Virus record (IMG/VR): IMGVR_UViG_3300025759_000277
Coordinates: 1 to 36,118 of that record
Origin: a virus
Reading direction: 5' to 3' (one strand)
Length of the DNA stretch: 36,118 nucleotides
Numbering within the stretch: position 1 is the stretch's first letter; each line of letters opens with the position of its first letter. Below are positions 1 to 7,332 of the stretch, one piece after another. The notes beneath the pieces are model-generated. The model saw nothing but the letters and a program-made list of their open reading frames with translations, was not told where the DNA came from and made no database searches. The position numbers were made by a program, and so were the translations under genes.

Positions 1-13
1 GTCAAGCACCACC
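1..13. repeat. Left copy of 13-bp terminal direct repeat (candidate cos overhang)
   Basis: The first 13 bases, GTCAAGCACCACC, are identical to the last 13 bases of the window, and the match stops there on both sides. The repeat lies upstream of the small terminase gene, where lambda-like phages carry cosN. GpA-family terminases are known for short cohesive ends (12 nt in lambda). Either the sequence is a virion genome with the overhang written twice, or it is a circular assembly with a residual overlap; the sequence alone cannot separate these. Confidence 0.7.
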
Positions 14-38
14 TGCGGCCGAACCCCCAGGAAGTACC

Positions 39-476
39 TTAAGCCCCAAGATCTACAGCCACATCCTTCAGCACCCTTCTAGTATAGGCTAGGCTCTCTG
101 GTGTACTGTATGGCTCTTGTCTCTCGTATGGTGTACCTGCGCGGCCTACTATGTATGTCTTGGCGATGAGCCTTGTTGCCTGCCTAGCTGGTGAGTAAAC
201 AACAGAGAATGTAATCCTGTTGGTTGGCTCCCGCCCATACATAGAGGATGCTATTGCCGCACCCATACCCCCCTGCATGTGCTTGTCGAACTGCATGTAG
301 AATGCGTTGCTATCTGTTAGCCGCCATCCATCATCAATCATTACCATATGCAATGCTGATGTTACGGCCTCACGGCTTACGTTGGTGTATGTTGCCGCCG
401 TCTGCGGCTCTGGTCGCTCTGGTGTTGTCACACACCCCGCAAGAAACAGCACCGCCGCAATTGCTGCCGACCTCAT
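39..476 (-). CDS. Small phage lipoprotein
   Basis: 145 residues. The first 15 residues form a lipoprotein signal: MRS, a hydrophobic run, then the lipobox LAGC with the lipidated cysteine at position 15. The mature part is a compact soluble domain of about 130 residues ending in VDLGA that I do not recognise. It should be anchored in the outer or inner membrane facing the periplasm. Its start overlaps the stop of the upstream gene by 4 nt (ATGA), and its stop lies about 95 nt before the small terminase gene across the window ends. It is therefore the last gene of the fibre block. Phage lipoproteins are known to block receptors or superinfection, which is one possible role here; that is inference. 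Confidence 0.75.
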   Translation of the reverse strand: MRSAAIAAVLFLAGCVTTPERPEPQTAATYTNVSREAVTSALHMVMIDDGWRLTDSNAFYMQFDKHMQGGMGAAIASSMYGREPTNRITFSVVYSPARQATRLIAKTYIVGRAGTPYERQEPYSTPESLAYTRRVLKDVAVDLGA

Positions 477-1087
477 CTGCGGCTATCCCAAGCCTTCTTA
501 AAGGCTCTGTCCAGCTTCTTGGGGAACATCCCCCGCGCCGCCTTCTCAACGTTCCTGTAGAAGCGCAGCCTGGGCGTTACCTTCACCGTTGGGACCAGAG
601 TATACAGCATAAGGAGCTTATTCTTCTTCTTCTGCCAGATTGCCTCATTGCCCGTCTTGCCCTTGGCTACAAACACATCCGGCTTCTGGAGTATCTGCCT
701 TGGCCTCTGGCCTTGCGGCACACCCCTAGCCGTCCGCCTGATCTTGCCCCGCCCGTGCTGTGGAACTGCAATGTGTTGCCCCCGTGGCCTGCGTGGCTTG
801 CCTTCTTCGTGCTGTTCCTCAAGGTATGAGAGCGCTTGACTGTCGTATAGCTTGCCCGTTAGCGTTTGCTTGTTGGCCTTCTTAACCCGCATTGTCGCGC
901 CATTAAGAAAGCCACGATTGCGCCCATCCCTGAATGCCGCCCTGAATGTGCGCGGGACAACCCGCTTTTTAATATCGAACAGCGTATCATTTATGGCTCT
1001 CATCGTAGCAAATGGCATCTGCTTGCGCTGGAATCGCCGCAGTTCTTTGCTATAAGCTTTGGCGTCCGACTTTACAGATATTCGCAT
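473..1087 (-). CDS. gpZ-like minor tail / tail completion protein
   Basis: 204 residues, strongly basic. The N-terminal segment KELRRFQRKQMPFATMRAIND resembles the start of lambda gpZ-like tail completion proteins, which typically carry a QLPFA...ALND stretch followed by a basic helix (here FDIKKRVVPRTFRAAF). The rest is rich in Arg, Lys and Gln and ends in FKKAWDSRR. In lambda-like phages this gene usually lies between the head and tail genes. Here it lies far away in the fibre block, downstream of a small structural gene (overlap of one base, TAATG) and upstream of the lipoprotein. The assignment rests on the N-terminal motif and the charge pattern only. Confidence 0.5.
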   Translation of the reverse strand: MRISVKSDAKAYSKELRRFQRKQMPFATMRAINDTLFDIKKRVVPRTFRAAFRDGRNRGFLNGATMRVKKANKQTLTGKLYDSQALSYLEEQHEEGKPRRPRGQHIAVPQHGRGKIRRTARGVPQGQRPRQILQKPDVFVAKGKTGNEAIWQKKKNKLLMLYTLVPTVKVTPRLRFYRNVEKAARGMFPKKLDRAFKKAWDSRR

Positions 1088-1293
1088 TAGTGCAGCGTGA
1101 CCTTAGCTGTAACAGCCAGACCAATATCAGGATCACCAGAAACGGCAAAATCAATCTTGGCATTGCCTGTCACCGCTGAGTTGAATGTGATCTGGTCGCT
1201 GGTAATCTCTCCGTTCCCGTCAATTACCAAAAAGCCGCGCGTAACAATATACCCGCCCTGTCCTACACCGAACCCACGAGTAACAATCTTCAT
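1087..1293 (-). CDS. Small conserved virion-associated protein
   Basis: 68 residues starting MKIVTRGFGVGQGGYIVTRGF. The N-terminus repeats a short VTRGF element and is glycine rich. Short proteins with a G-F-G-x-G-Q-G-G-Y-I-V-T-R-G pattern commonly accompany tail fibre genes in phages; their function is unknown to me. The C-terminal half looks like beta structure (alternating hydrophobic residues, AVTAKVTLH at the end). It overlaps the fibre gene stop (TGATG) and the next gene start (TAATG), so translation of the block is coupled. Confidence 0.6.
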   Translation of the reverse strand: MKIVTRGFGVGQGGYIVTRGFLVIDGNGEITSDQITFNSAVTGNAKIDFAVSGDPDIGLAVTAKVTLH

Positions 1294-3794
1294 CAGGTCG
1301 CCCGCGTCATGCTGGTTGGATCACTCGCATCATCAATCGTGAATGTCGCAGCCGTAGTAGAGCCATCCAGCTTCTTGGTTGTCCAGGTCGTGCCACTCAA
1401 GCCAAACTCGGTCAAGTGCTGCATTATCAGCATGACCGCCTGCGTCAACGTTGGCGCAACACCGTCAGCCGCATAACTCTCTGTGAGCTGCGTTTGCAGA
1501 ATGTCAGCAATAGATACATTCTCAAGCGCGGCAATCAGTGCCGGTACGTCGTCTGCCTGTAGCTCGTTCGTATCTGCCAGCACATCAATAAGCAATGCGC
1601 CTACGGTCCCCGGTGTCGTATGGCCTGCTGTGGCCTCGTCTAGCACGGCGTCCGCAATAGCGGCGGCTGTTGGGTCATTAAGACCGCTGATCTGCGCCGG
1701 AATGGTTGTGCCGGTATCAGTCAGAATCGAATCAACGTTAGCATCCACCGTAGCAAGCGCAGAGGCCGTGGCCAAAGCCGCATCACTAATGGCCAGATCA
1801 GCCTGCGCGTTTACGTCAGCCGCAGACAAGTCATTAAGGCCCGCAATGAGGCCCGGCACGTCGTCACTTTGTAGCTCGTTGGTGTCAGCCTCAATATCAG
1901 TAATGGCTTTACCAAGTGAACCCACCCCGACATGACCTGCCAGTGCTTCATCAAGAACTGCGTCAGCAATGCTCGCCGCTGTTGGGTCGTTAAGTGCTGC
2001 CAACCCTGCGTCCAATTCGGCTTTCGTTGGGCCGTCATAGTCTGCTAACGCAGTATCTACCTCTGCGTTGACCTGTGCAGCGGATAAATCATTCAATGCA
2101 CTAATCGAGGCCGGGATTGTGGTTCCGGTATCTTCCAGAATGGCCGTTGCGTCTGCCTCAATGTCAGCCAACGCCTTACCAGCAGAACCAGCCGTTGTAT
2201 GCCCAGAAAGCGCCTCGTCCCATACCGCATCAGCGATTGCAGAAGCAGAAGCGCCGCCGCCTGTTGGTCCCTCTTCAAGAGCGTTAGCAGTAAAGCGCGA
2301 AACGCCCGCATCATTCTCAACTAACTCGTTGAGCAATGCAGTAGCCGTCCCCGGCTTGGCTGCGGGGTCGTAATCTGTGGCGAATAAATGATCCAGATGA
2401 ATATCGCTCAGCGCCGTGTCAACCTCTGCGTTTACATCGGCTGCTGAAATGTTCTCAAGTGCTGCTAGACCGGCATCAAACTCGGCCTTGGTCGGTGCCC
2501 CTGAATTAGCCGTGATCAAGAGCCTGTCAATATGCAAAGAAGGCGAAGATTGGTTGTTAGCGAAGAAGCGGATGTAAACCTTGCCCTCGTCAGCGCCTGT
2601 GCCTGTGTGCCGCGAGTATAGCGGGAAGCTATAGGGGAAATTAGTCGTTTCGGCTGTCCCCGTCATGTCTCCGAGAGTGTCCCATCCTGCCGCATCGAAG
2701 TCATAGGCATACACAACACACGTATCATTGCTGCCGTTTATTCGACCACTAAAGTTCGCCGAAATCGCCGTGCTATCTGCGCCAACATCTGCGCCATAGA
2801 CAATGCTTATGTCGTTCTCAACAGCCGCCCCTCCTGTGCCTGTTGAATTGATCTCATGCTCTGACCGGAGAGCCTTCAAATCCAAATATGTACCCGTGTT
2901 CTCGACCCCTTGGAACGAAGACCCCTTAATTGAACTGCTCGTATTGTCCTCTGTTATCTCGACATTTCTCGCGCCAGAGTGGAAGGGGCCATATGCGGCG
3001 AAAGCCTCGCCCAAATCCGCATTGGTCGCTGCATCATAGTCAACCAAAGCCGTGTCAACCTCTGCGTTTACGTCAGCCGCAGACAAGTCATTTAGCGCCG
3101 TGATCTGCGCCGGAATAGTGGTTCCCGTGTCAACCAGAATTGCGTCAACATTCGCGTCTACTGTGGCCAAAGCAGAAGATGTTGCCAGTGTGGCGAGTGT
3201 TGTCGGTATGTCATCGCTCTGCAATTCACTTGTGTCAGCCTCAATATCAGCGACAGCCTTGCCTAGAGTGCCCGCCGTAACATGCCCCGACAAAGCCTCA
3301 TCAAGAACCGCGTCCGCGATAGCCGCAGCCGTTGGGTCATTCAAGCTGTTTATATCGCTGGTCAGCTCCGCCCGCGTTGGCGGGTCGTAATCTGTTAGAG
3401 CGGTGTCCGCTTCCGCGTTGACATCTGCTTTTGCTTGAGTAGATAGATCAACTGTAAAATTATCAGTTCCACCAACCAGAGTATCATATGCTTCAGCCGG
3501 AAGAACCATGAAATCAGCAATAACAGGTAGGGCACCGGATTCCTTACACATCAGGCGCAAATGCCCCAACGTGTTCGTGTCAGTAGCGTCCAGGTCCACC
3601 ATGTAGTTACCGCCGTAACGGTGAGTGGCCGCCGTAGCATCATTCTTTTGAGCAGAGGCAGCACCATTCTTGGACAGGTGCAGGTCTGCCTGAGAAAGCG
3701 TCAGCGCTTCTTCTGTTGTCTTGCCATCCGTGTCGTCCACGAAGGGGCCAAGCATTACATCAACTGCTGTGGATTGTTTAAGCCATCGGACCAT
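1293..3794 (-). CDS. Repeat-rich tail fibre protein
   Basis: 833 residues. The N-terminal 120 residues (DVMLGPFVDDTDGK, then HLSKNG and HRYGGNY) resemble a domain found at the start of many phage fibre or baseplate-attached proteins. The remainder is built from repeats with the motifs SAADVNAEVDTAL, DPTAAAIADAVLDEA, GHxTxGxxGKA and IEADTxELQSDD, which predict a long coiled or fibrous shaft. At roughly residues 265-430 a non-repetitive beta-rich domain (from GPFHSGARNVEI to LHIDRLLITANSG) interrupts the repeats and could be a carbohydrate-binding module. The C-terminal 60 residues are non-repetitive. It is probably involved in host adsorption. Tandem repeats of this kind expand and contract by recombination. 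Confidence 0.75.
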   Translation of the reverse strand: MVRWLKQSTAVDVMLGPFVDDTDGKTTEEALTLSQADLHLSKNGAASAQKNDATAATHRYGGNYMVDLDATDTNTLGHLRLMCKESGALPVIADFMVLPAEAYDTLVGGTDNFTVDLSTQAKADVNAEADTALTDYDPPTRAELTSDINSLNDPTAAAIADAVLDEALSGHVTAGTLGKAVADIEADTSELQSDDIPTTLATLATSSALATVDANVDAILVDTGTTIPAQITALNDLSAADVNAEVDTALVDYDAATNADLGEAFAAYGPFHSGARNVEITEDNTSSSIKGSSFQGVENTGTYLDLKALRSEHEINSTGTGGAAVENDISIVYGADVGADSTAISANFSGRINGSNDTCVVYAYDFDAAGWDTLGDMTGTAETTNFPYSFPLYSRHTGTGADEGKVYIRFFANNQSSPSLHIDRLLITANSGAPTKAEFDAGLAALENISAADVNAEVDTALSDIHLDHLFATDYDPAAKPGTATALLNELVENDAGVSRFTANALEEGPTGGGASASAIADAVWDEALSGHTTAGSAGKALADIEADATAILEDTGTTIPASISALNDLSAAQVNAEVDTALADYDGPTKAELDAGLAALNDPTAASIADAVLDEALAGHVGVGSLGKAITDIEADTNELQSDDVPGLIAGLNDLSAADVNAQADLAISDAALATASALATVDANVDSILTDTGTTIPAQISGLNDPTAAAIADAVLDEATAGHTTPGTVGALLIDVLADTNELQADDVPALIAALENVSIADILQTQLTESYAADGVAPTLTQAVMLIMQHLTEFGLSGTTWTTKKLDGSTTAATFTIDDASDPTSMTRAT

Positions 3795-5093
3795 CTAAGC
3801 CCCCATCATTCTCAGGTAGTGATTCGTAAACACCGGAACAGAAACCCCGTCAGAAGGAACGACGATCCAGCCAAGGTAGTGGAAGTTCGCCCCACCTGCC
3901 ACAGCAGCAAAGTTATGATTTGATCCATCAGACGCCCAACTGTCAAAAGATGCCTTCACCTGATACCCCGAGCTTTGCGGGGAGAAGATGTTTGGCACAC
4001 CCAAAGACCTTGAAGACGCATTAGAACCCGTAGCAGTCGTGCCAACACCATCATCAACACCGCCACCTACAGCATAAGAGTTGGTGCCGTCAATAGCGGA
4101 AACATGCAAGGTGCCAGGATCGTTATTGCTTCGGATGCCTGTGTTGTTTCTCGACCCACAACCAGACAGCATTTCAATCGCAGGCGTTCCCGTTCCGCCA
4201 AACGCAATCCCGTAGTCCAGCTTGTTCACACCTGTTGTCGTGTAGTTATTATTGTCAAATGGCTCTAGCCGAACATCACACCCGCTGTTCCATTCAAGCG
4301 CCAAATACCCGACACTGTCTGAGTTGCTGACATCGCTGCTCGTCGTAAATCCACTGGCACTCCATGTGCCCACCGTCATGTTGTAGTCAAAGCCGCTACT
4401 GCCGGTGTCCGTAAGCTTGGAAATCACACAAGACTCTTCCCAAGCCGAAGCAGGGGCCGATGTAGACAATCCATCCCGCATCAGCATAGACCAACCAAGG
4501 TTGGAAGAAGTCGAACTGGAGAATGTGCTTGTATCCAGCCCCATCCCAAACATCATGTGGGCACCATTCTGAACAGTGCCGCTGGCAATCCCGGTTCCAA
4601 TAGCTGCCATAATAACCTGATTAACAGCAAACCCCGGAGCCGTTACCGTAGCGCCCGTCCCACAAGTGCCGACATATGCGTTAGCAAGGTCCGTCCCACC
4701 GAGTAGTACTACAAAGCCCTGAAACCCGGATGGCGATGCATCAGACCAGTTAATCCGCACCCCATTCGTAATCCAACTACTGAAAGCCGCCTTGTACGTC
4801 TGCGCACCAGTCCCATCAATTCCCCTCAGAACAGCATCCGTATACGCCGCACTGTAGTCGTCCGTTGTAGTCACGCCCGTTTCTGAATGCACTACCGAAT
4901 AGAACTCATTCGTTCCATCAGTCATGCCCATCGTGAAATGAAAAGGCGTAGAGGGTGTATCAGCTAGAGTCGTCTTCTCTGTCATAAAGAACAACGCCGC
5001 CTTCGGGTTCTCCCCGCCCAAAGAACCTGTGATGTCCTGCGTACCCGTACTCGTATTCGCAGTGAAGTTCACAACCGACGCATAAAGGCTCAT
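3795..5093 (-). CDS. Putative receptor-binding or virion surface protein
   Basis: 432 residues, rich in Gly, Ser, Thr, Asn and aromatic residues, with almost no charged helices, which is typical of a secreted-type beta fold on a virion. It starts MSLYASVVNFTANTSTGTQD. Two stretches look like related halves: residues 30-130 (KAALFFMTEKT, FHFTMGMTDGTNEFY) and residues 150-210 (GFAVNQVIMAAIGTG, MMFGMGLDTS). No enzymatic motif is evident. Its stop codon directly abuts the start of the fibre gene, and the 104-residue gene lies just upstream. From position and composition it is a fibre-tip or receptor-binding candidate; I do not recognise the family. Confidence 0.6.
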   Translation of the reverse strand: MSLYASVVNFTANTSTGTQDITGSLGGENPKAALFFMTEKTTLADTPSTPFHFTMGMTDGTNEFYSVVHSETGVTTTDDYSAAYTDAVLRGIDGTGAQTYKAAFSSWITNGVRINWSDASPSGFQGFVVLLGGTDLANAYVGTCGTGATVTAPGFAVNQVIMAAIGTGIASGTVQNGAHMMFGMGLDTSTFSSSTSSNLGWSMLMRDGLSTSAPASAWEESCVISKLTDTGSSGFDYNMTVGTWSASGFTTSSDVSNSDSVGYLALEWNSGCDVRLEPFDNNNYTTTGVNKLDYGIAFGGTGTPAIEMLSGCGSRNNTGIRSNNDPGTLHVSAIDGTNSYAVGGGVDDGVGTTATGSNASSRSLGVPNIFSPQSSGYQVKASFDSWASDGSNHNFAAVAGGANFHYLGWIVVPSDGVSVPVFTNHYLRMMGA

Positions 5094-5096
5094 GGC

Positions 5097-5411
5097 CTAT
5101 ACCCCGCTGGTGGCGCTGGTCAGCTTGCTAAAGAAAGTCGTGGCGTCGTCCATATTGAAGTGACCGCCCTCCGCCAACCGCATAGCATTCAACGCAATCG
5201 CCAGGAATAACCGCTTGTTCGTCGCCCCGGCATACATCGACTTGAACTGAACCCATTCGGGATCAGAAGGGTCAAGATCAAACTCCGCCTCAATCTGAGC
5301 CACAGTAGGCTGACCAATTAACGTATAAAGCTCAATGGCAGCCGACAATGGCTGAATCGGCAACTTCGGCTCCGTCAACGTCCTGCTGACCAACCGCGCA
5401 TGAAATCCCAT
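5097..5411 (-). CDS. Hypothetical protein of the fibre block
   Basis: 104 residues from the ATG at 5411; a TTG three bases upstream would add one residue but is less likely. The sequence starts MGFHARLVSRTL and contains a helical C-terminal half (NKRLFLAIALNAMRLAEGG). An acidic stretch FDLDPSDPEWVQF sits in the middle. It is coupled to the upstream 52-residue gene (TGATG overlap) and lies three bases before the 432-residue virion protein. A chaperone or connector for the fibre module is possible, but I recognise no family. Confidence 0.6.
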   Translation of the reverse strand: MGFHARLVSRTLTEPKLPIQPLSAAIELYTLIGQPTVAQIEAEFDLDPSDPEWVQFKSMYAGATNKRLFLAIALNAMRLAEGGHFNMDDATTFFSKLTSATSGV

Positions 5412-5569
5412 CAAAATCTCCTGTTTTCAACCGCTTCCTGGAGGATGCCTATTGCCCGTATGTCCCACGGGGCCAACCCTAGCATATCCATATGGGCTAC
5501 CGCCGCCTCTATAGCGGCCCCTATAGCCTGAAAACCCGCTGTATTAACAATATTTTTGTGTACCGTCAT
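5411..5569 (-). CDS. Small hypothetical protein, first gene of the fibre block
   Basis: 52 residues starting MTVHKNIVNTAGFQAIGAA, with an alanine-rich amphipathic helix and the ending LQEAVENRRF. The reading frame fills the gap upstream of the 104-residue gene and ends in a TGATG overlap with it, which supports translation. An AAAGG element lies about 12 bases before the ATG. The start is just leftward of a divergent plus-strand promoter. I see no convincing sigma70 promoter for the minus strand here. The function is unknown. Confidence 0.5.
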   Translation of the reverse strand: MTVHKNIVNTAGFQAIGAAIEAAVAHMDMLGLAPWDIRAIGILQEAVENRRF

Positions 5570-5577
5570 TTTTTATG

Positions 5578-5606
5578 TTGACCTTTGGTGTTGTAACATA
5601 TATATA
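5578..5606 (+). promoter_or_regulatory. Sigma70-like promoter of the small plus-strand cassette
   Basis: TTGACC at 5578-5583, 17 bases, then TATATA at 5601-5606. An alternative -10 TATATT sits at 5603-5608. The first gene starts at 5640. The spacing and hexamers are close to consensus, and the element lies in the only AT-rich gap of this area. Confidence 0.65.
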
Positions 5607-5617
5607 TTGATCATCAA
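5607..5617. promoter_or_regulatory. Candidate operator palindrome
   Basis: TTGATCATCAA is a perfect 5+5 palindrome around a central C, immediately downstream of the -10 element and ahead of the ribosome binding site. This is a typical place for an autoregulatory repressor site. The last gene of the cassette encodes a ribbon-helix-helix protein that could bind it. The pairing is inferred. Confidence 0.4.
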
Positions 5618-5639
5618 CAACGCACATAAGGAACGTCCA

Positions 5640-5885
5640 ATGTCAAACTCCAAAAAGCAAACCATCATCGCATACACCGCTGGCACCAATTCTGTAGAGG
5701 CTGTAGTAGAACCATCACCCCGACAACGCGGCCCACGCTACCAAGCAAAGTGCACTATAACCTTCACCAACAACGGCGGCGTCAATGCCTCACATCACAA
5801 GACAGAAATGTTCGACAGAAAAGACCACGCTGCCGCATGGGCAATGCAGGTTGCCGGTGAAATGTTCCAGCAGCGCGTTTATTAA
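5640..5885 (+). CDS. Small hypothetical protein, first gene of the plus-strand cassette
   Basis: 81 residues from the ATG at 5640, preceded by AAGGA at 5628-5632. A longer frame from 5556 would begin upstream of the promoter and is rejected. The protein is soluble and moderately basic: MSNSKKQTIIAYTAGTNS, a PSPRQRGPRYQAKCTITF segment, and a helical end AAWAMQVAGEMFQQRVY. I do not recognise a family. It is an orphan gene at the head of an isolated operon that ends with a regulator, an arrangement seen for morons and for anti-CRISPR operons; that comparison is by context only. Confidence 0.65.
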   Translation: MSNSKKQTIIAYTAGTNSVEAVVEPSPRQRGPRYQAKCTITFTNNGGVNASHHKTEMFDRKDHAAAWAMQVAGEMFQQRVY

Positions 5886-5918
5886 GAGCCACCAACCAAC
5901 CCCGAAAGGACAAGTCCA

Positions 5919-6050
5919 ATGGAAATCATAATCTTTCTTATCCTCGCCTACGCTGCCATCCGCGTAGGCTGGTGGTTGTTGCAAGCTGCCGTTTTCGTTC
6001 TTATTGCGTTGATTGCTATGATTGGCGCAGCATTCAGGGGTGATCTATAA
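5919..6050 (+). CDS. Small membrane protein
   Basis: 43 residues, MEIIIFLILAYAAIRVG then WWLLQAAVFVLIALIAMIG, ending AAFRGDL. Nearly the whole chain is hydrophobic, forming one long or two short membrane spans. It has a good GAAAGGA ribosome binding site at 5904-5910. The stop codon shares bases with the next start (TAATG). The function is unknown; small phage membrane peptides are often superinfection-exclusion or lysis-timing factors. Confidence 0.6.
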   Translation: MEIIIFLILAYAAIRVGWWLLQAAVFVLIALIAMIGAAFRGDL

Positions 6051-6232
6051 TGAACACCAAATCAATCAAACGACTTTGTGCCTGTTGTGGCACAGCCGCA
6101 ATAATTCTGGGCCAAGTTTTAGCTATCATTGCCGGGCAGTGGTTCCATGTAGTCGCTGGCGGCATTCTAACACTAGCTGGTGCCGCCCTATGCGCCGCTG
6201 CTATGATTATCCACTGTGAACTAGAGGACTAA
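6050..6232 (+). CDS. Small two-span membrane protein
   Basis: 60 residues. After a short basic start (MNTKSIKRLCACC) come two hydrophobic spans, about residues 15-30 (AAIILGQVLAIIAG) and 34-55 (VVAGGILTLAGAALCAAAMII), then an acidic end HCELED. Its translation is coupled to the preceding 43-residue membrane gene by TAATG, so the two probably work together. I do not recognise the family. Confidence 0.6.
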   Translation: MNTKSIKRLCACCGTAAIILGQVLAIIAGQWFHVVAGGILTLAGAALCAAAMIIHCELED

Positions 6233-6238
6233 AAGAAT

Positions 6239-6418
6239 ATGGAAAAGAGAAAACCTGGACGCCCTAAACTGGCAGAAGAACAACGCAAGCGCGGCACCCG
6301 CCAAACCATATACATCAACAAGGTTACACTGGACAAAATCGACGCCCTACGCGCCGTCACTGGCGAATCCCGACAGCAAATCATCTATGAAGCCATCAGC
6401 AAGCTGTTGGAAGGATGA
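6239..6418 (+). CDS. Ribbon-helix-helix DNA-binding protein with AT-hook-like N-terminus
   Basis: 59 residues. The N-terminus MEKRKPGRPKLAEEQR has a GRP core typical of AT-hook-like minor-groove binding. It is followed by a ribbon (TRQTIYINK) and two helices (VTLDKIDALRAVTG and SRQQIIYEAISKLLEG), the usual Arc/MetJ/CopG pattern. It should dimerise and bind a palindromic operator; the best nearby candidate is at 5607-5617. It closes the plus-strand cassette and is followed by an intrinsic terminator. It is likely an autorepressor of this operon and may also act on other phage promoters. Confidence 0.75.
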   Translation: MEKRKPGRPKLAEEQRKRGTRQTIYINKVTLDKIDALRAVTGESRQQIIYEAISKLLEG

Positions 6419-6426
6419 ACAGTAAA

Positions 6427-6462
6427 CCCCCGGCCACATATGCCGCTAGGCGTGACCGGGGG
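6427..6462 (-). terminator. GC-rich hairpin ending the leftward replication operon
   Basis: Arms CCCCCGG at 6427-6433 and CCGGGGG at 6456-6462, extended by CAC/GTG after one mismatch, enclose a 14-base loop. Read on the minus strand the hairpin is followed by TTTACT, a short U tract. It lies 90 bases beyond the stop of the leftward HTH gene. It could act on the minus strand, or cooperate with the adjacent plus-strand terminator. Confidence 0.5.
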
Positions 6463-6482
6463 AGTACCGGGAGAAAACCTTT

Positions 6483-6512
6483 AGCTAGCGCAACAACGCT
6501 AGCTTGACTGTT
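6483..6512 (+). terminator. Intrinsic terminator of the plus-strand cassette
   Basis: A perfect 8-bp stem AGCTAGCG/CGCTAGCT (6483-6490 and 6497-6504) with loop CAACAA is followed on the plus strand by TGACTGTTTTTGT. It lies 65 bases after the ribbon-helix-helix gene and faces the convergent minus-strand operon, so it insulates the two transcripts. Confidence 0.75.
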
Positions 6513-6550
6513 TTTGTAGCACGACTGTAAAGAAATTCAAAGCATTCCGT

Positions 6551-7084
6551 TCATTTTTTGTTCTTTTTCTTGCTCACCACCTGATGATAGGCATCTAAGC
6601 CCGCCCTGAGCCTCTTTGCAGCCGTTGGCCTAGACCTGCCAAACGCCCGCGCCATCTTGTTGATCGACATACCCTCTACGGCCAGCCCGATCACAAATTT
6701 ATGGCACTCTTTATCGCCATACCGGGCCAGTTCTTCCCGCCATGCGCTATAACGCATTTGCTGGGCCGTATTTGCTTCCTGATGGGCAGAAGCGTTGGAA
6801 TGGTCTACCCGGTCTAAAGACCCACTGGCGTAGCCCTGTGAGGCTGTGAGGCCCATATAGGCACTGGCAATGTCCGACAGGGCGCGCTCATCATCGGAAT
6901 CTAGAAAGCCTGATGAAACCAGCCGGTCTATCGCGTGGGGTTCGACCTTGGCCTTGGTCTCTGGCGTTGGGCCTGCTCTGCCAGTTTTGGCCTCCAGGTT
7001 TTGCTGGTCACGCTCAACAGCGATCATCTTGCGAACTCGCCGCGCTTCCTGCTTTTGCCTGCGCCTCATGTGTTCTACACTCAC
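6551..7084 (-). CDS. HTH DNA-binding protein, last gene of replication operon
   Basis: 177 residues. The N-terminal third is basic and helical (HMRRRQKQEARRVRKM). The middle has KVEPHAIDRLVSSGFLDSDD, reminiscent of a domain in alphaproteobacterial DUF6456-like proteins. The C-terminus carries a helix-turn-helix (EGMSINKMARAFGRSRPTAA then KRLRAGLDAYHQVV) and a lysine tail. Its start overlaps the previous stop by 4 nt. As the promoter-distal regulator of the replication operon it may control the switch to late transcription; that is inference from position and the HTH. Confidence 0.65.
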   Translation of the reverse strand: MSVEHMRRRQKQEARRVRKMIAVERDQQNLEAKTGRAGPTPETKAKVEPHAIDRLVSSGFLDSDDERALSDIASAYMGLTASQGYASGSLDRVDHSNASAHQEANTAQQMRYSAWREELARYGDKECHKFVIGLAVEGMSINKMARAFGRSRPTAAKRLRAGLDAYHQVVSKKKNKK

Positions 7085-7332
7085 CGTACATATCTCCCCG
7101 GCCTGTTCATATTTTGTGAACTTTTCGACATATGGTTAAACAACCTACGCAAACCATACTGCCTCGCAAAGCTCACAGCCGTGAAGACAGCCGTGATCTC
7201 TAACGCCTCATGCAGTTTAGGCACGAAGCCCCAAAAAGGCATGAGCCAATATGTCACCGCTGCGCTCAGGGCAATACCCACAATGATGTTCGTGCCTGCT
7301 TCTATGGCACTCCAGGTTTTGTTCTGGCTCAT
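7081..7332 (-). CDS. DUF7220-like two-span membrane protein
   Basis: 83 residues. The pattern MSQNKTWSAIEAGTNIIVG, then a first membrane span (about residues 16-34), a loop with FWGF, and a second amphipathic stretch ITAVFTAVSFARQYGLRRLF matches small phage membrane proteins I know as DUF7220 (S-x-x-E-A-x-x-N...VG...V-S-x-x-R-x-Y-x-x-R-R-x-F). The biochemical role is unknown. It sits between the helicase and the HTH gene with ATGA overlaps at both ends. Confidence 0.7.
   Translation of the reverse strand: MSQNKTWSAIEAGTNIIVGIALSAAVTYWLMPFWGFVPKLHEALEITAVFTAVSFARQYGLRRLFNHMSKSSQNMNRPGRYVR

Noticed and set aside
248-829. A 193-codon plus-strand frame opposite the lipoprotein and gpZ-like genes.
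   Set aside because: It has no ribosome binding site, its product is a Leu/Pro-rich simple composition, and it is antisense to two coupled genes with recognisable features.
6205-6215. A DnaA-box-like TTATCCACT sequence as an origin marker.
   Set aside because: A single imperfect copy inside a coding region, with no companion boxes.
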